Source: CAZKUN01 sp964555935 (GTDB taxonomy: Bacteria > Armatimonadota > Zipacnadia > Zipacnadales > VGFC01). Taken from it: a stretch of DNA of 8,638 nt. The notes beneath the pieces were generated by a model, which was given only the letters and a program-made list of their open reading frames with translations, was not told the DNA's origin and did not search any database. Location: the NCBI GenBank assembly GCA_964555935.1, contig CAZKUN010000333.1, positions 1 to 8,638 on the forward strand. The letters are read 5' to 3'. A program made the translations under genes and the position numbers. Positions 1 to 6,270 of this stretch are shown piece by piece (within the stretch, counting starts at the first letter, position 1; every line of letters begins with the position of its first letter).

Positions 1-522
1 CAGAGCGTCGCCCAGGTGCGTCGGCATCGCCTGATCACCAGCGCCGGGCTCGCCCGCATCCGTCAGGAATCTCATCAGCCGTGGCACGTGCTTGACCCCA
101 CGCGTCGGCCGCAGCCGGCGCACGAGCCGGTCGGCGAACGCGGCAACCGCCACGCGGTCCAGCGAACTCAGGCCGATGTACCCCAGCGCCGCCGCCAGTT
201 GCCGCGCGACATCGAGCTTCGTGGGCTCGCCATACCGCATCGATTCGCTCACGTCAAACAGCAGGTACAGGTGGAGATCTTCTTCCTCGCGGAACATCTT
301 GAGGAAGAGCCGCTCAAGCCGGCCGTACGCGTTCCAATCAACATGTCGAAAGTCGTCGCCGGGAGCGTACGTGCGGAAGTCCGCGAACTCCACGCTACTG
401 CCATGGCGCGGGCTCGGCTTCTCGCCCTTGAGCATCCCCGGAAACAGCTTCCGGGGCACGACGCTCAGTCGCTCGAGCTTGCGGATGAAGTCCGGATCGA
501 GGCCGATGGCCGTTTCGGGCAT
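1..522 (-). CDS. DUF58 family protein, 3' end beyond window
   Basis: This partial gene gives 174 residues and remains open at base 1. Seen directly: the family's signature block EFADFRTYAPGDDFRHVDWN (residues 45-64), then LFLKMFREEEDLHLYLLFD (72-90), and a DVSESM motif (90-95) that resembles the DxSxS metal site of von Willebrand A domains. Then comes K102 followed by an alanine-rich helix and LDRVAVAAF (121-129). DUF58 proteins typically sit beside MoxR AAA+ ATPases and are thought to act in protein or metal-cofactor assembly or cell-envelope processes. The MoxR partner, if present, lies left of the window. The start is placed at 522, preceded by AAGG 5 nt upstream. An in-frame ATG at 546 (eight more residues), with AGGA 6 nt upstream, is equally possible. 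It lies downstream of the zinc-ribbon membrane gene on the same strand, about 115-140 bp away. Family assignment is firm; role is inferred only. Confidence 0.9.
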   Translation of the reverse strand, partial: MPETAIGLDPDFIRKLERLSVVPRKLFPGMLKGEKPSPRHGSSVEFADFRTYAPGDDFRHVDWNAYGRLERLFLKMFREEEDLHLYLLFDVSESMRYGEPTKLDVARQLAAALGYIGLSSLDRVAVAAFADRLVRRLRPTRGVKHVPRLMRFLTDAGEPGAGDQAMPTHLGDAL

Positions 523-553
523 GTGTCCCTTTTCCCGTGTTTCCATGCAGAAT

Positions 554-600
554 CCTGCGCCCGTCCTGCCGTTCCCGTGGCGCAGGCATTCCTGCCTGCG
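554..600. repeat. Compact inverted-repeat element, REP-like candidate
   Basis: Two overlapping hairpins are visible. CGCAGGC (581-587) pairs perfectly with GCCTGCG (594-600) around a 6-nt loop. Its left arm can instead pair upstream, because CCTGCGCC (554-561) is the perfect complement of GGCGCAGG (579-586) around a 17-nt loop. The two structures are mutually exclusive. The element lies in the gap between the zinc-ribbon gene and the DUF58 gene, and its edge covers the AGGA that would serve the alternative DUF58 start at 546. Short GC-rich palindromes of this style are often dispersed REP-like elements. Only one copy occurs in this window, so dispersal is an inference. Confidence 0.5.
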
Positions 601-661
601 TCCGCAAACATGGACGCGCGACCACCCGCCGCGTTTCGCCTCAGCACGGAATCTGCTCGAC

Positions 662-1237
662 TCAATACCAATGGAGCTTCAGACAGGAGGAGAAGAACCA
701 GGCGATGAACGCCGCGAAGCCGCAGATCAGCACGCAGCCGATATCCATCGCGCCATGCGTGACGATGCACATTAGCCCGGCGACGATGACCACGCCTAGC
801 TCGACGACCACGAAGTTCGTTATTCCGGGACCGACGGTGAGGTTCCAGCCCGTCCAGACCGGCCACGCGTAGTTGTGGTAGGCGTTGATGTACGTCTCGT
901 GGAATTCGTGCCAGGAGTCTTCGTACGGGGAGAGTTCGCCGAGCGCCCAGAGCAAGAATGCCACCAGCGCGCCCATGTATACCGCAAGCCAGGGAATCCC
1001 GCCGGGGTTATGCTCGGCCATCAGCGGCGCGGAGCAGATGCCGAAGATGATCCCGAAGCCAAACAGGATCGCGCGACGCCGGTTGGTCTTGGCTTCGCGT
1101 TTGAGTTGGTTCCGCATCCGCGGCGACAGCATGGTGGAGAGTCGCGTCCCACAGTCAGGGCACGCGTGATGGTGATACGTGTCGCGATAGCACTTGGCGC
1201 AACGCAAGTGGGCCCCACCCCCAGAGTTATGGGGCAT
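662..1237 (-). CDS. Zinc-ribbon, four-helix membrane protein of unknown function
   Basis: The gene encodes 191 residues. The N-terminus has a treble of Cys pairs typical of a zinc ribbon: C13-x2-C16 and C26-x2-C29, with a run HHH at 22-24 between them. A basic stretch (about 42-55, rich in K and R) follows, then four hydrophobic segments at about 56-74, 82-101, 141-160 and 165-184. The loop between helices 2 and 3 (102-140) is rich in aromatic residues, Trp, His and Tyr. By the positive-inside rule the ribbon is probably cytoplasmic. I do not recognise the family and assign no function. The ATG at 1237 precedes the Cys pairs, but no strong Shine-Dalgarno is visible upstream, so a nearby start cannot be excluded. 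It is on the same strand as the HAF-repeat gene upstream (146-bp gap) and the DUF58 gene downstream. Confidence 0.75.
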   Translation of the reverse strand: MPHNSGGGAHLRCAKCYRDTYHHHACPDCGTRLSTMLSPRMRNQLKREAKTNRRRAILFGFGIIFGICSAPLMAEHNPGGIPWLAVYMGALVAFLLWALGELSPYEDSWHEFHETYINAYHNYAWPVWTGWNLTVGPGITNFVVVELGVVIVAGLMCIVTHGAMDIGCVLICGFAAFIAWFFSSCLKLHWY

Positions 1238-1383
1238 CGTCGCCCGGTCACCGTTAGAGACGGTCTACCCAGGATTCGGTTTCGGTAATCGCGGAGTTTT
1301 CTTGGCTTGACGTCACGGGGTTGCTGCGGGGGTCTACGCAGAAGGTTGGATCAGACGCGCGGATGGATGGCCGGCCGCGACGG

Positions 1384-3174
1384 TCACCCGCGGGGCTCCA
1401 GCTCAACGAGGAAACCACGGCGTTCGCCCTTGTGAACGCCGGATGCGGCGATCTGGCCCTTGTTGTTGATGCGCCGAGCGCGGCGCACGACGCTGTCCGT
1501 GTCGAGAATGGTGTTCAGATCGGTGGGGCTTCCGCCACGCCACACGATGGCTCGCTCGCTGGTCTCGCCGGCGGCGCGATCCCAGGCGTAGCCGACCACA
1601 TGGGCGGCGTCGTTGACTCCCCTGGCGATGGCGTCCGCGAGGCCCGTTACAGCGTCCATGGTGACGGCATTGCCGTTGCGGAACAGGAACGGTTTGAAGT
1701 CATCCGCATCTGCCTGCACCAGCCCAACCACGTCGCCCCCATTGTTGATGCCCTGGGCTTCGCTCTCTTTGCCGGCCAGCGTCTCGATGACCGTCCGGCC
1801 GCCGTCGGCCGCCCAGACGACTCCCTGTCTACGCCCGTCAACTGTCAGGTAGCCCGCCGCCGCTCCGTCCGCGTTGACGTCGAGCACGGCGCTCTGGCTC
1901 CCCATTCCGGCGAGTTCGTCGACACGACTCTCGTGCCATTCAAGCGCGCTGGTCGCTGACGAGGCAACACCCGCCAAACCGATCCCGAAGATCAGACCCG
2001 CGGGAGTGACCGCCATGGAACGAGACGACTCCCACGCGTCGCCATCCGCGAGCTTCGTAAGACGGCCATCGTGGTCCCATTGGGCGGCCTCGCACTGGTC
2101 TCGGTCGTCTCCATCGTAGACCATCCCTACGATGTGCCCACCGTCACCAATGGCGAACGCGCAGCTATTGCGGCCCTCCGGCCCGAGGTCGGTCATCACG
2201 CCACGTTTCCAGATGAACGCGTGCCAGTCCCCGGACGGGGTCTGCGCCTCACCCACCACGTGCCCGGCTTCGTTGATATCGTATGCCACGCACCCGGCGC
2301 CACCTAGCGTCCCGAGATTGACGAGTCGGGGAGCGGGCGACGTGTCGGGCTTCTCCGGCTCAGGCTTCTCCGGCTCGGGCTTCTCTGCCGGAGGTGGCGG
2401 GTCGGGTTCCTTCTTGGGAGGCGGTTGCGCGGCGCGCGGCTTGGGCTTCTCCTTCGGCTTCTCCGGCTTGGCGGGTTCTGCGGCGAGCGCCTCGCCGGCC
2501 GCCTTACGCGCGCGGGCCGTTACGTAGGCCGTTCTGTCGAACAGCACAAATCCCGTGCCCCTGTCGTCGTGGGCTGCCAACGAGAGCGCGTAGCTTCTCT
2601 GCGCGGCCTCATCATCGGCGGCCGTGTATAGGCGCATCGGCGCCAGAGCGTCGTGCAGTTCCGCCAAATCCTCCGCTGTCCGCGTCTCAACCCTCTCGGA
2701 CACGAACATTGAGTTCCCGGCTTCTGCCCCCCCCGCTCCTCCGCCCGAAGCCTCGTCCTCGCCACCGGCCTGCGGCTGAGTACTGGGTCCGACCACGGGC
2801 AAGGGCTCGGCGATCACGCGTACCTCGACGTCCGCTCTCTGGGTGGCAGCGTCCTTATCCAGACCACCGATAACGACCACGGCGCAGAGACACGCGAGGC
2901 CGAAGAGCACGAGAATGCCATGGCGGTCTCCATCCGCCACGACGAGGTCCTTGCCGTAGGCTTTCTGGAAGGACGCGGATGCCTTCTGAGCCAACTCCCC
3001 CGGCGTCAGTCGCGGGCCGTCGGCCAGCGCGGGCGGGCCGTCGGCCGGCTCGGGCGCGCCGTCACTGACAGACGCAGACTCGCGGTCTGCCTCTGGCATG
3101 CTGACACACATGCACTCAACCCGCCTGGGGTTGAATGCGCCACATTTTGAGCATCTGACGAGAATGTCGGACAT
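1384..3174 (-). CDS. Membrane-anchored HAF-repeat surface protein with N-terminal Cys cluster
   Basis: The gene encodes 596 residues. Domains in order: a Cys cluster at the extreme N-terminus (C8, C11, C21, C23; C-x2-C-x9-C-x-C), which could bind zinc; an acidic, Pro/Ala-rich linker (24-60); one membrane segment (about 86-105); a region of mixed composition (106-230); and a stalk rich in Pro, Glu and Lys (about 233-280) with repeated EKPEP units. From about 284 to the end are repeated units of the HAF type (extracellular repeat family). Examples are LVNLGTLGG, then AYDINEAGHVVGEA with WHAFIW, and later GINNGGDVVGL, GVNDAAHVVGYA and RINNKGQIAASG. Such repeats are predicted beta-rich and occur in exported proteins. 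The likely topology is N-in with repeats outside. GAGGTG at 3180-3185, 5 nt before the ATG, supports the start. The gene follows the pseudopilin operon on the same strand. Function is unknown; adhesion or matrix binding is a guess. Confidence 0.85.
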   Translation of the reverse strand: MSDILVRCSKCGAFNPRRVECMCVSMPEADRESASVSDGAPEPADGPPALADGPRLTPGELAQKASASFQKAYGKDLVVADGDRHGILVLFGLACLCAVVVIGGLDKDAATQRADVEVRVIAEPLPVVGPSTQPQAGGEDEASGGGAGGAEAGNSMFVSERVETRTAEDLAELHDALAPMRLYTAADDEAAQRSYALSLAAHDDRGTGFVLFDRTAYVTARARKAAGEALAAEPAKPEKPKEKPKPRAAQPPPKKEPDPPPPAEKPEPEKPEPEKPDTSPAPRLVNLGTLGGAGCVAYDINEAGHVVGEAQTPSGDWHAFIWKRGVMTDLGPEGRNSCAFAIGDGGHIVGMVYDGDDRDQCEAAQWDHDGRLTKLADGDAWESSRSMAVTPAGLIFGIGLAGVASSATSALEWHESRVDELAGMGSQSAVLDVNADGAAAGYLTVDGRRQGVVWAADGGRTVIETLAGKESEAQGINNGGDVVGLVQADADDFKPFLFRNGNAVTMDAVTGLADAIARGVNDAAHVVGYAWDRAAGETSERAIVWRGGSPTDLNTILDTDSVVRRARRINNKGQIAASGVHKGERRGFLVELEPRG

Positions 3175-3179
3175 GCGGC

Positions 3180-3185
3180 CACCTC
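3180..3185 (-). promoter_or_regulatory. Shine-Dalgarno of the HAF-repeat gene
   Basis: The minus strand reads GAGGTG, 5 nt before the ATG at 3174. The same hexamer precedes the PilX-like gene, indicating a canonical anti-Shine-Dalgarno in this organism and supporting this start. Confidence 0.7.
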
Positions 3186-3221
3186 ACCCATGATTGCCCG
3201 TCTGGCTGATCGAACCATCTC

Positions 3222-3254
3222 GCCGGTCCACAGCACGGGCGGCTGTGGACCGGC
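3222..3254 (-). terminator. Strong 13-bp hairpin between PilX-like and HAF genes
   Basis: GCCGGTCCACAGC (3222-3234) is the exact reverse complement of GCTGTGGACCGGC (3242-3254), with a 7-nt loop (3235-3241). It starts 16 bp past the PilX-like stop codon in the direction of transcription. No T-tract follows on the minus strand, so it is not a textbook intrinsic terminator. Only 47 nt separate it from the HAF-gene ATG, which leaves little room for a separate promoter. It may therefore be an intra-operon processing, stability or attenuation hairpin rather than a full stop. Confidence 0.55.
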
Positions 3255-3270
3255 ATCGGAGTCGCGTTGG

Positions 3271-4749
3271 CTACATATACAGGATGTCAATAATCGGCGG
3301 GTCGCCCTCACGCAACCGACCAGGGAGCATTTTGACTTCCTGGAGCATCGGGTCCCACTCAATGATGGCGTCATCCTTGAGCTTGACCTCGTCGCCGACC
3401 AGCGAGCCGAAGATCTTGACGTCCCCCTTGGCTTCGATCTTGCCCTTGCCCTTATGTTTGTGCGTGTCCCCGTTCTTGCGTTTGTGGATCTTTCCGGGGG
3501 CGTGGGCGTAGATGCTCCCGTGTATGACGGAGGTCTTCTCTATCTTGACCTTCCCCGTGCAGAGGATCGACCAGTTGCTGGGCGGCTTGCCGTTGCCATT
3601 TCCGTTGCCATTTCCGTTCCCGTTACCATTGCCATCTCCGTTGCCATTCCCGTTGTCGGCGGCGTACGTGATGTTGCCTTTGATCTTGCACTCCTTGCCC
3701 ACAATGAGCATGCCGACTCCGCTGAACTCGCCCTTGATCTCGCACTTGCCCGTGACCACGATGATCTTGGGGTGGTCCGGGGTGCCCAATTCGCCAGGCT
3801 CGAGTTCCTCCACGTTCTTCCCCTTCTTCCCATGCCCAGCTATCTTGGTCGTTAACGTTGCTTTGTTCCCGTCGATCTTCAGGTCGCCCTCATAGACCTC
3901 GTGCGCAATCGACTTGTAGTACTCGATGTCGATGACGGGCATCGGCACTCGCGGGACCTTGCTCTCGCGCTTGTACTCGCCGGCCGGGAACGGGCCGAGC
4001 TTATCCATATCTTTGCTCTTCAGTTCCCCGGCAACGGCGACGTGGGCGTAAGCGTACGGATTCCCGGCGGGGCCGCCTTTCTTGTCGCCCTTCTTGTCCT
4101 TCTTCTCCTTGGCCTCTTTTATCTTGAGCTTCCCGTTGACGTACACGCCCTTGCCGCCAAGCTCATGGTGCCCATATACGATGGCCCGATCCTTGAACTC
4201 GGAGTTGTGGTCGGAGAAGACGGCGTAGTCAAACGGCGCGGTCGGCACTTCCATGGTCCCCCCGTCGAGCGAGTACACCCGCACGACGGCGCGGATCTCG
4301 TCCCGGACGGGCTCAGGCCCATCGCCGTCAACGATGCCCACGGCGGTGATCTCCACCAGGCCGCCGATGCCGGCGAACGGGGCCTTGGCCGTGAACTGGT
4401 AGCTCCCGGTGGCGAGCGTTTCGGTGCCGGACGTGTAGGTCTTGACGGTGGCGCCCTCCGCGCCGCCCCAATCAAGCCGCGCGTTGATGTCGTTGTGGCC
4501 GAAGCTACTCGCCTGCATCATCCACAAGGCGCGGTTGAGGCCCGCGTCGGCGAGGTAGCGGGCCTGCTGCTGCCCGTACGTTCCGTAGGCCCAGTCCGAC
4601 GAGTTGGTCGCCATGAAGAGGAACGTCAACCCAGCAGTCAGCATGACGCCCATCAGGATCAGGGCGTAGCAGAACGAGAAGCCGCTACGGTTGCGTTGTC
4701 GGCGAGAGTGGGCCATGTTGCCATGGGCAATTCGTGCAAGCTGTCTCAT
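3271..4749 (-). CDS. PilX/GspK-like minor pseudopilin with long beta-repeat C-terminus
   Basis: The gene encodes 492 residues. After a basic leader, RSG (21-23) precedes a hydrophobic helix FSFCYALILMGVMLTAG (24-40), then QQARYLADAGLNRALW (61-76), the hallmark of PilX/GspK-type N-termini. A plausible prepilin cleavage is after G23; there is no Glu at +5, as known for GspK. A mostly beta middle region follows. From about 328 onward, short strand repeats such as IIVVTGKCEIKGEF and MLIVGKECKIKGNI suggest a stacked beta structure like that in the C-termini of other PilX-like proteins. Odd features are a Lys-rich block (207-225), an Asn-Gly dipeptide run (366-387) and a Lys/His-rich block (419-441). 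Start chosen: ATG at 4749 with GAGGTG 6 nt upstream. An in-frame ATG at 4827 would overlap the PilW-like gene by 40 bp and adds residues unlike a leader. It is the third gene of the pseudopilin operon. Confidence 0.82.
   Translation of the reverse strand: MRQLARIAHGNMAHSRRQRNRSGFSFCYALILMGVMLTAGLTFLFMATNSSDWAYGTYGQQQARYLADAGLNRALWMMQASSFGHNDINARLDWGGAEGATVKTYTSGTETLATGSYQFTAKAPFAGIGGLVEITAVGIVDGDGPEPVRDEIRAVVRVYSLDGGTMEVPTAPFDYAVFSDHNSEFKDRAIVYGHHELGGKGVYVNGKLKIKEAKEKKDKKGDKKGGPAGNPYAYAHVAVAGELKSKDMDKLGPFPAGEYKRESKVPRVPMPVIDIEYYKSIAHEVYEGDLKIDGNKATLTTKIAGHGKKGKNVEELEPGELGTPDHPKIIVVTGKCEIKGEFSGVGMLIVGKECKIKGNITYAADNGNGNGDGNGNGNGNGNGNGNGKPPSNWSILCTGKVKIEKTSVIHGSIYAHAPGKIHKRKNGDTHKHKGKGKIEAKGDVKIFGSLVGDEVKLKDDAIIEWDPMLQEVKMLPGRLREGDPPIIDILYM
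3589..3654 (-). repeat. Asn-Gly coding microsatellite in the PilX-like gene
   Basis: Sixty-six bases encode 22 residues alternating Asn and Gly with one Asp substitution. At DNA level this is an imperfect repeat of about 6 bp (plus strand ccgttg / ccattt variants) with synonymous interruptions. It encodes a flexible linker between two beta-repeat parts of the protein. Unit number may vary between strains by slippage, always in steps that keep the frame. Confidence 0.85.
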
Positions 4750-4755
4750 GTCAGT

Positions 4756-4761
4756 CACCTC
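4756..4761 (-). promoter_or_regulatory. Shine-Dalgarno deciding the PilX-like start
   Basis: The minus strand reads GAGGTG, 6 nt before the ATG at 4749 and inside the 38-bp gap after the PilW-like stop codon. It favours 4749 over the longer in-frame start at 4827. Confidence 0.7.
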
Positions 4762-4787
4762 GTGAGAGATCCCGGATAGGGCTCCCA

Positions 4788-5477
4788 TTAGTGGTTGCCT
4801 ACGGCCACTGCCGTAGTAGTGGTCCATGATTCGGTATTGGACCCGGATGATTGCTGGACGCTCAGGGTAACGTAGATGAGATCGGCTATCGCGTATCCTT
4901 CCAAGTCCGTCGCCACGCTGAACTCAAGGCTTGAGATCCCGCTTGCCAGGAGTTCCGGCGTTCCCCATGCGTCGGCGCTCGAGGCGCGAGCGACCGTCCA
5001 GAGGGAGTCCCCGCCCGACGCTCCCCGGTACGCGGCGACCTCCTCGGTGCCGCCATCGCCATCGTCGACCGTCTCGTAGTACTCCTCAATCGCGCCCTTG
5101 TCATCCGAGCGATAGATGGCTACGTGCTCTCCCGAGACCAGAGTCTTGGTGGTGGGGTCGATCTTCGGGCGACGGTCGGAGCCGTAGGCGATGTTCGTCA
5201 GCACGAGGACGTCCGGTCCCGGATATTCCAGGTTGTACGCCGAGCGTATGAGCGGACGGATGCGCTCCATTGCCAGCGCCGTGGCGTCTCGGGACGTTGC
5301 CTCGCGCAAGCCGGCCTTCTGGACGCGCAGGGACTGCACGTACAGCAGCGATGTCATCAGGCCAACGAGCGCGGTCAGTGACAGCGCGATCATCATCTCT
5401 AGCAGAGACGTGCCGCGCCTGTTGAGTTGGCGGTATCGCTGTCGATCCGTGATTGTTGCGCGTGCAGTGCCTGTCAT
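4788..5477 (-). CDS. PilW/GspJ-like minor pseudopilin
   Basis: The gene encodes 229 residues. A class III (prepilin) signal is clear: basic leader ending RRG (20-22), cleavage before T23, then TSLLEMMIALSLTALVGL (23-40) with Glu27 at mature position +5. The hydrophobic helix runs to about residue 46. The remainder is a globular, beta-prone periplasmic domain with an acidic loop DDGDGG (138-143). Minor pseudopilins of this type form the tip of a type II secretion pseudopilus or type IV pilus and are processed by prepilin peptidase. Start at 5477 has GAGGGG 4 nt upstream; the stop codon of the PilV-like gene lies at the edge of that motif, 9 bp from the ATG, so translational coupling is likely. 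PilW versus GspJ cannot be decided because no secretion or pilus machinery is in view. Confidence 0.85.
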   Translation of the reverse strand: MTGTARATITDRQRYRQLNRRGTSLLEMMIALSLTALVGLMTSLLYVQSLRVQKAGLREATSRDATALAMERIRPLIRSAYNLEYPGPDVLVLTNIAYGSDRRPKIDPTTKTLVSGEHVAIYRSDDKGAIEEYYETVDDGDGGTEEVAAYRGASGGDSLWTVARASSADAWGTPELLASGISSLEFSVATDLEGYAIADLIYVTLSVQQSSGSNTESWTTTTAVAVGNH

Positions 5478-5486
5478 GACGCCCCT

Positions 5487-5903
5487 CTACGAGTGGTTGC
5501 AGATAACGGTCGGCATCGATATCTGGCCGGCATATCCTGGCCCACCGCCCCACGCGATAGTAACGGTCACGAGATACTGGTTGACTGAGTCGCTGTCGGG
5601 GTATGGTTCGAAAGCTACTGTCCCGGTGGCCAAAGGCAGCCCCTCGACCTCAAACGTCGGCGGAAACGCCTCGTCGTCGATGCCGTGGAAACCGACGGCA
5701 GTCATCTCCTCCAGCATGCCGGAGGCGACCGCCGTGGCTTTGGTGACGTGTTGCGCCTGCCGTTGCGTCTGGTAGGCGACCATGAACGCCGATGACAGCC
5801 CCACCAAACCGATGGCGACTATGACGATAGTCACCAGCAGCTCAACCAGAGTGGCGCCTGTCTTCGGCCCTTTACCGACGAGTCCTCGCCTTGCGCTTCG
5901 CAT
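5487..5903 (-). CDS. PilV/GspI-like minor pseudopilin
   Basis: The gene encodes 138 residues. The leader MRSARRGLVGKGPKTG is basic and ends in Gly16; cleavage before A17 gives ATLVELLVTIVIVAIGLVGL (17-36) with Glu21 at +5, a canonical N-methylated prepilin helix. A heptad-like helix continues to about residue 70, then a small beta domain ends with a single late Cys (C135). It is the first gene of a three-gene operon in the order I-J-K (pilV-pilW-pilX), typical for both type II secretion and type IV pilus minor-pilin clusters. Start at 5903 is supported by AGGGAG 6 nt upstream. An in-frame ATG at 5948 is possible but would lie at the predicted transcript start and would give an unusually long leader of 31 residues. 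Confidence 0.85.
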   Translation of the reverse strand: MRSARRGLVGKGPKTGATLVELLVTIVIVAIGLVGLSSAFMVAYQTQRQAQHVTKATAVASGMLEEMTAVGFHGIDDEAFPPTFEVEGLPLATGTVAFEPYPDSDSVNQYLVTVTIAWGGGPGYAGQISMPTVICNHS

Positions 5904-5909
5904 GTGTTG

Positions 5910-5915
5910 CTCCCT
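5910..5915 (-). promoter_or_regulatory. Shine-Dalgarno deciding the PilV-like start
   Basis: The minus strand reads AGGGAG, 6 nt before the ATG at 5903. It favours this start over the upstream in-frame ATG at 5948. Confidence 0.6.
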
Positions 5916-5955
5916 AAAGCGAGACCCACCGCCAAACAGCTCAGCCATGGGTTCC

Positions 5956-5961
5956 TATATA
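5956..5961 (-). promoter_or_regulatory. Possible -10 box for the pseudopilin operon
   Basis: TATATA on the minus strand stands out in GC-rich surroundings. A transcript starting about 7 nt downstream would begin near 5949 and give a leader of about 45 nt to the ATG at 5903. No recognisable -35 hexamer lies at the usual distance, so this is a weak call. Confidence 0.3.
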
Positions 5962-6108
5962 TCTGCCTACCACACCCCCGGGGAACATCACCCAAATTAA
6001 ACGCAGCCAGCATGTAAACACGGTCGCCGCGCCCCCTGGCCCGGCCTGCGCGCTCTCACGCTCCAGTCCCATCGATTCGCTTTGGTGGGGGTGATTGATC
6101 CTGTGGAG

Positions 6109-6153
6109 AGAAGAGATTGAGATTATCATGAAGAGATAAACTCAAGCTCTTCT
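6109..6153. repeat. 45-bp inverted repeat with 19-bp arms
   Basis: The left arm (6109-6127) and right arm (6135-6153) pair at 17 of 19 positions around a 7-nt centre (6128-6134). The matched blocks are AGAAGAG with CTCTTCT, TTGAG with CTCAA, and TTATC with GATAA; the two mismatches are 6116/6146 and 6122/6140. It is AT-rich in a GC-rich neighbourhood and lies about midway between two divergent operons. Candidate roles are an operator for a dimeric or tetrameric regulator of either operon, or a transcribed hairpin in the transporter leader. No T-tract follows on either side, and neither neighbouring gene transcribes towards it, so a terminator is unlikely. Confidence 0.75.
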
Positions 6154-6270
6154 ATACATACTAGTCGCCACGGAGCCCGCGTTTGTCCCAACTATTTGTC
6201 TACGCCCCCCATACGGCTCGCTGCGAGGACAGGACATAAGCCCCGATCCGGCGAAAACCCCGGTCACTTC

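Larger units (their letters stand above)
5949..6270. other. Divergent intergenic region without a gene
   Basis: These 322 bases separate the leftward pseudopilin operon from the rightward sugar transporter. I find no convincing protein gene here. Its contents are the possible -10 box at 5956-5961, a GC-rich stretch (about 6005-6070), and an AT-rich core (about 6105-6165) that carries the large inverted repeat. Bases 6154-6270 would be the transporter's leader if the start is 6271. A TTG at 6196 is in frame with the permease but would add 25 residues unlike the family. Confidence 0.7.

Noticed and set aside
16..775. Two overlapping plus-strand open frames at the left edge
   Set aside because: They are opposite the DUF58 gene, whose signature motifs are unambiguous on the minus strand.
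1308..1315. Perfect 8-base palindrome TGACGTCA
   Set aside because: It is short enough to arise by chance and has no second copy or supporting promoter elements.
1324..1341. Five-base stem with 8-nt loop between the HAF and zinc-ribbon genes
   Set aside because: It is too short, and no T-tract follows; such stems are common by chance in GC-rich DNA.
3901..4779. Long plus-strand open frame (292 codons) opposite the PilX- and PilW-like genes
   Set aside because: It is antisense to a gene with recognised prepilin and PilX motifs. Its protein has no recognisable domain and reflects codon bias of the opposite strand.
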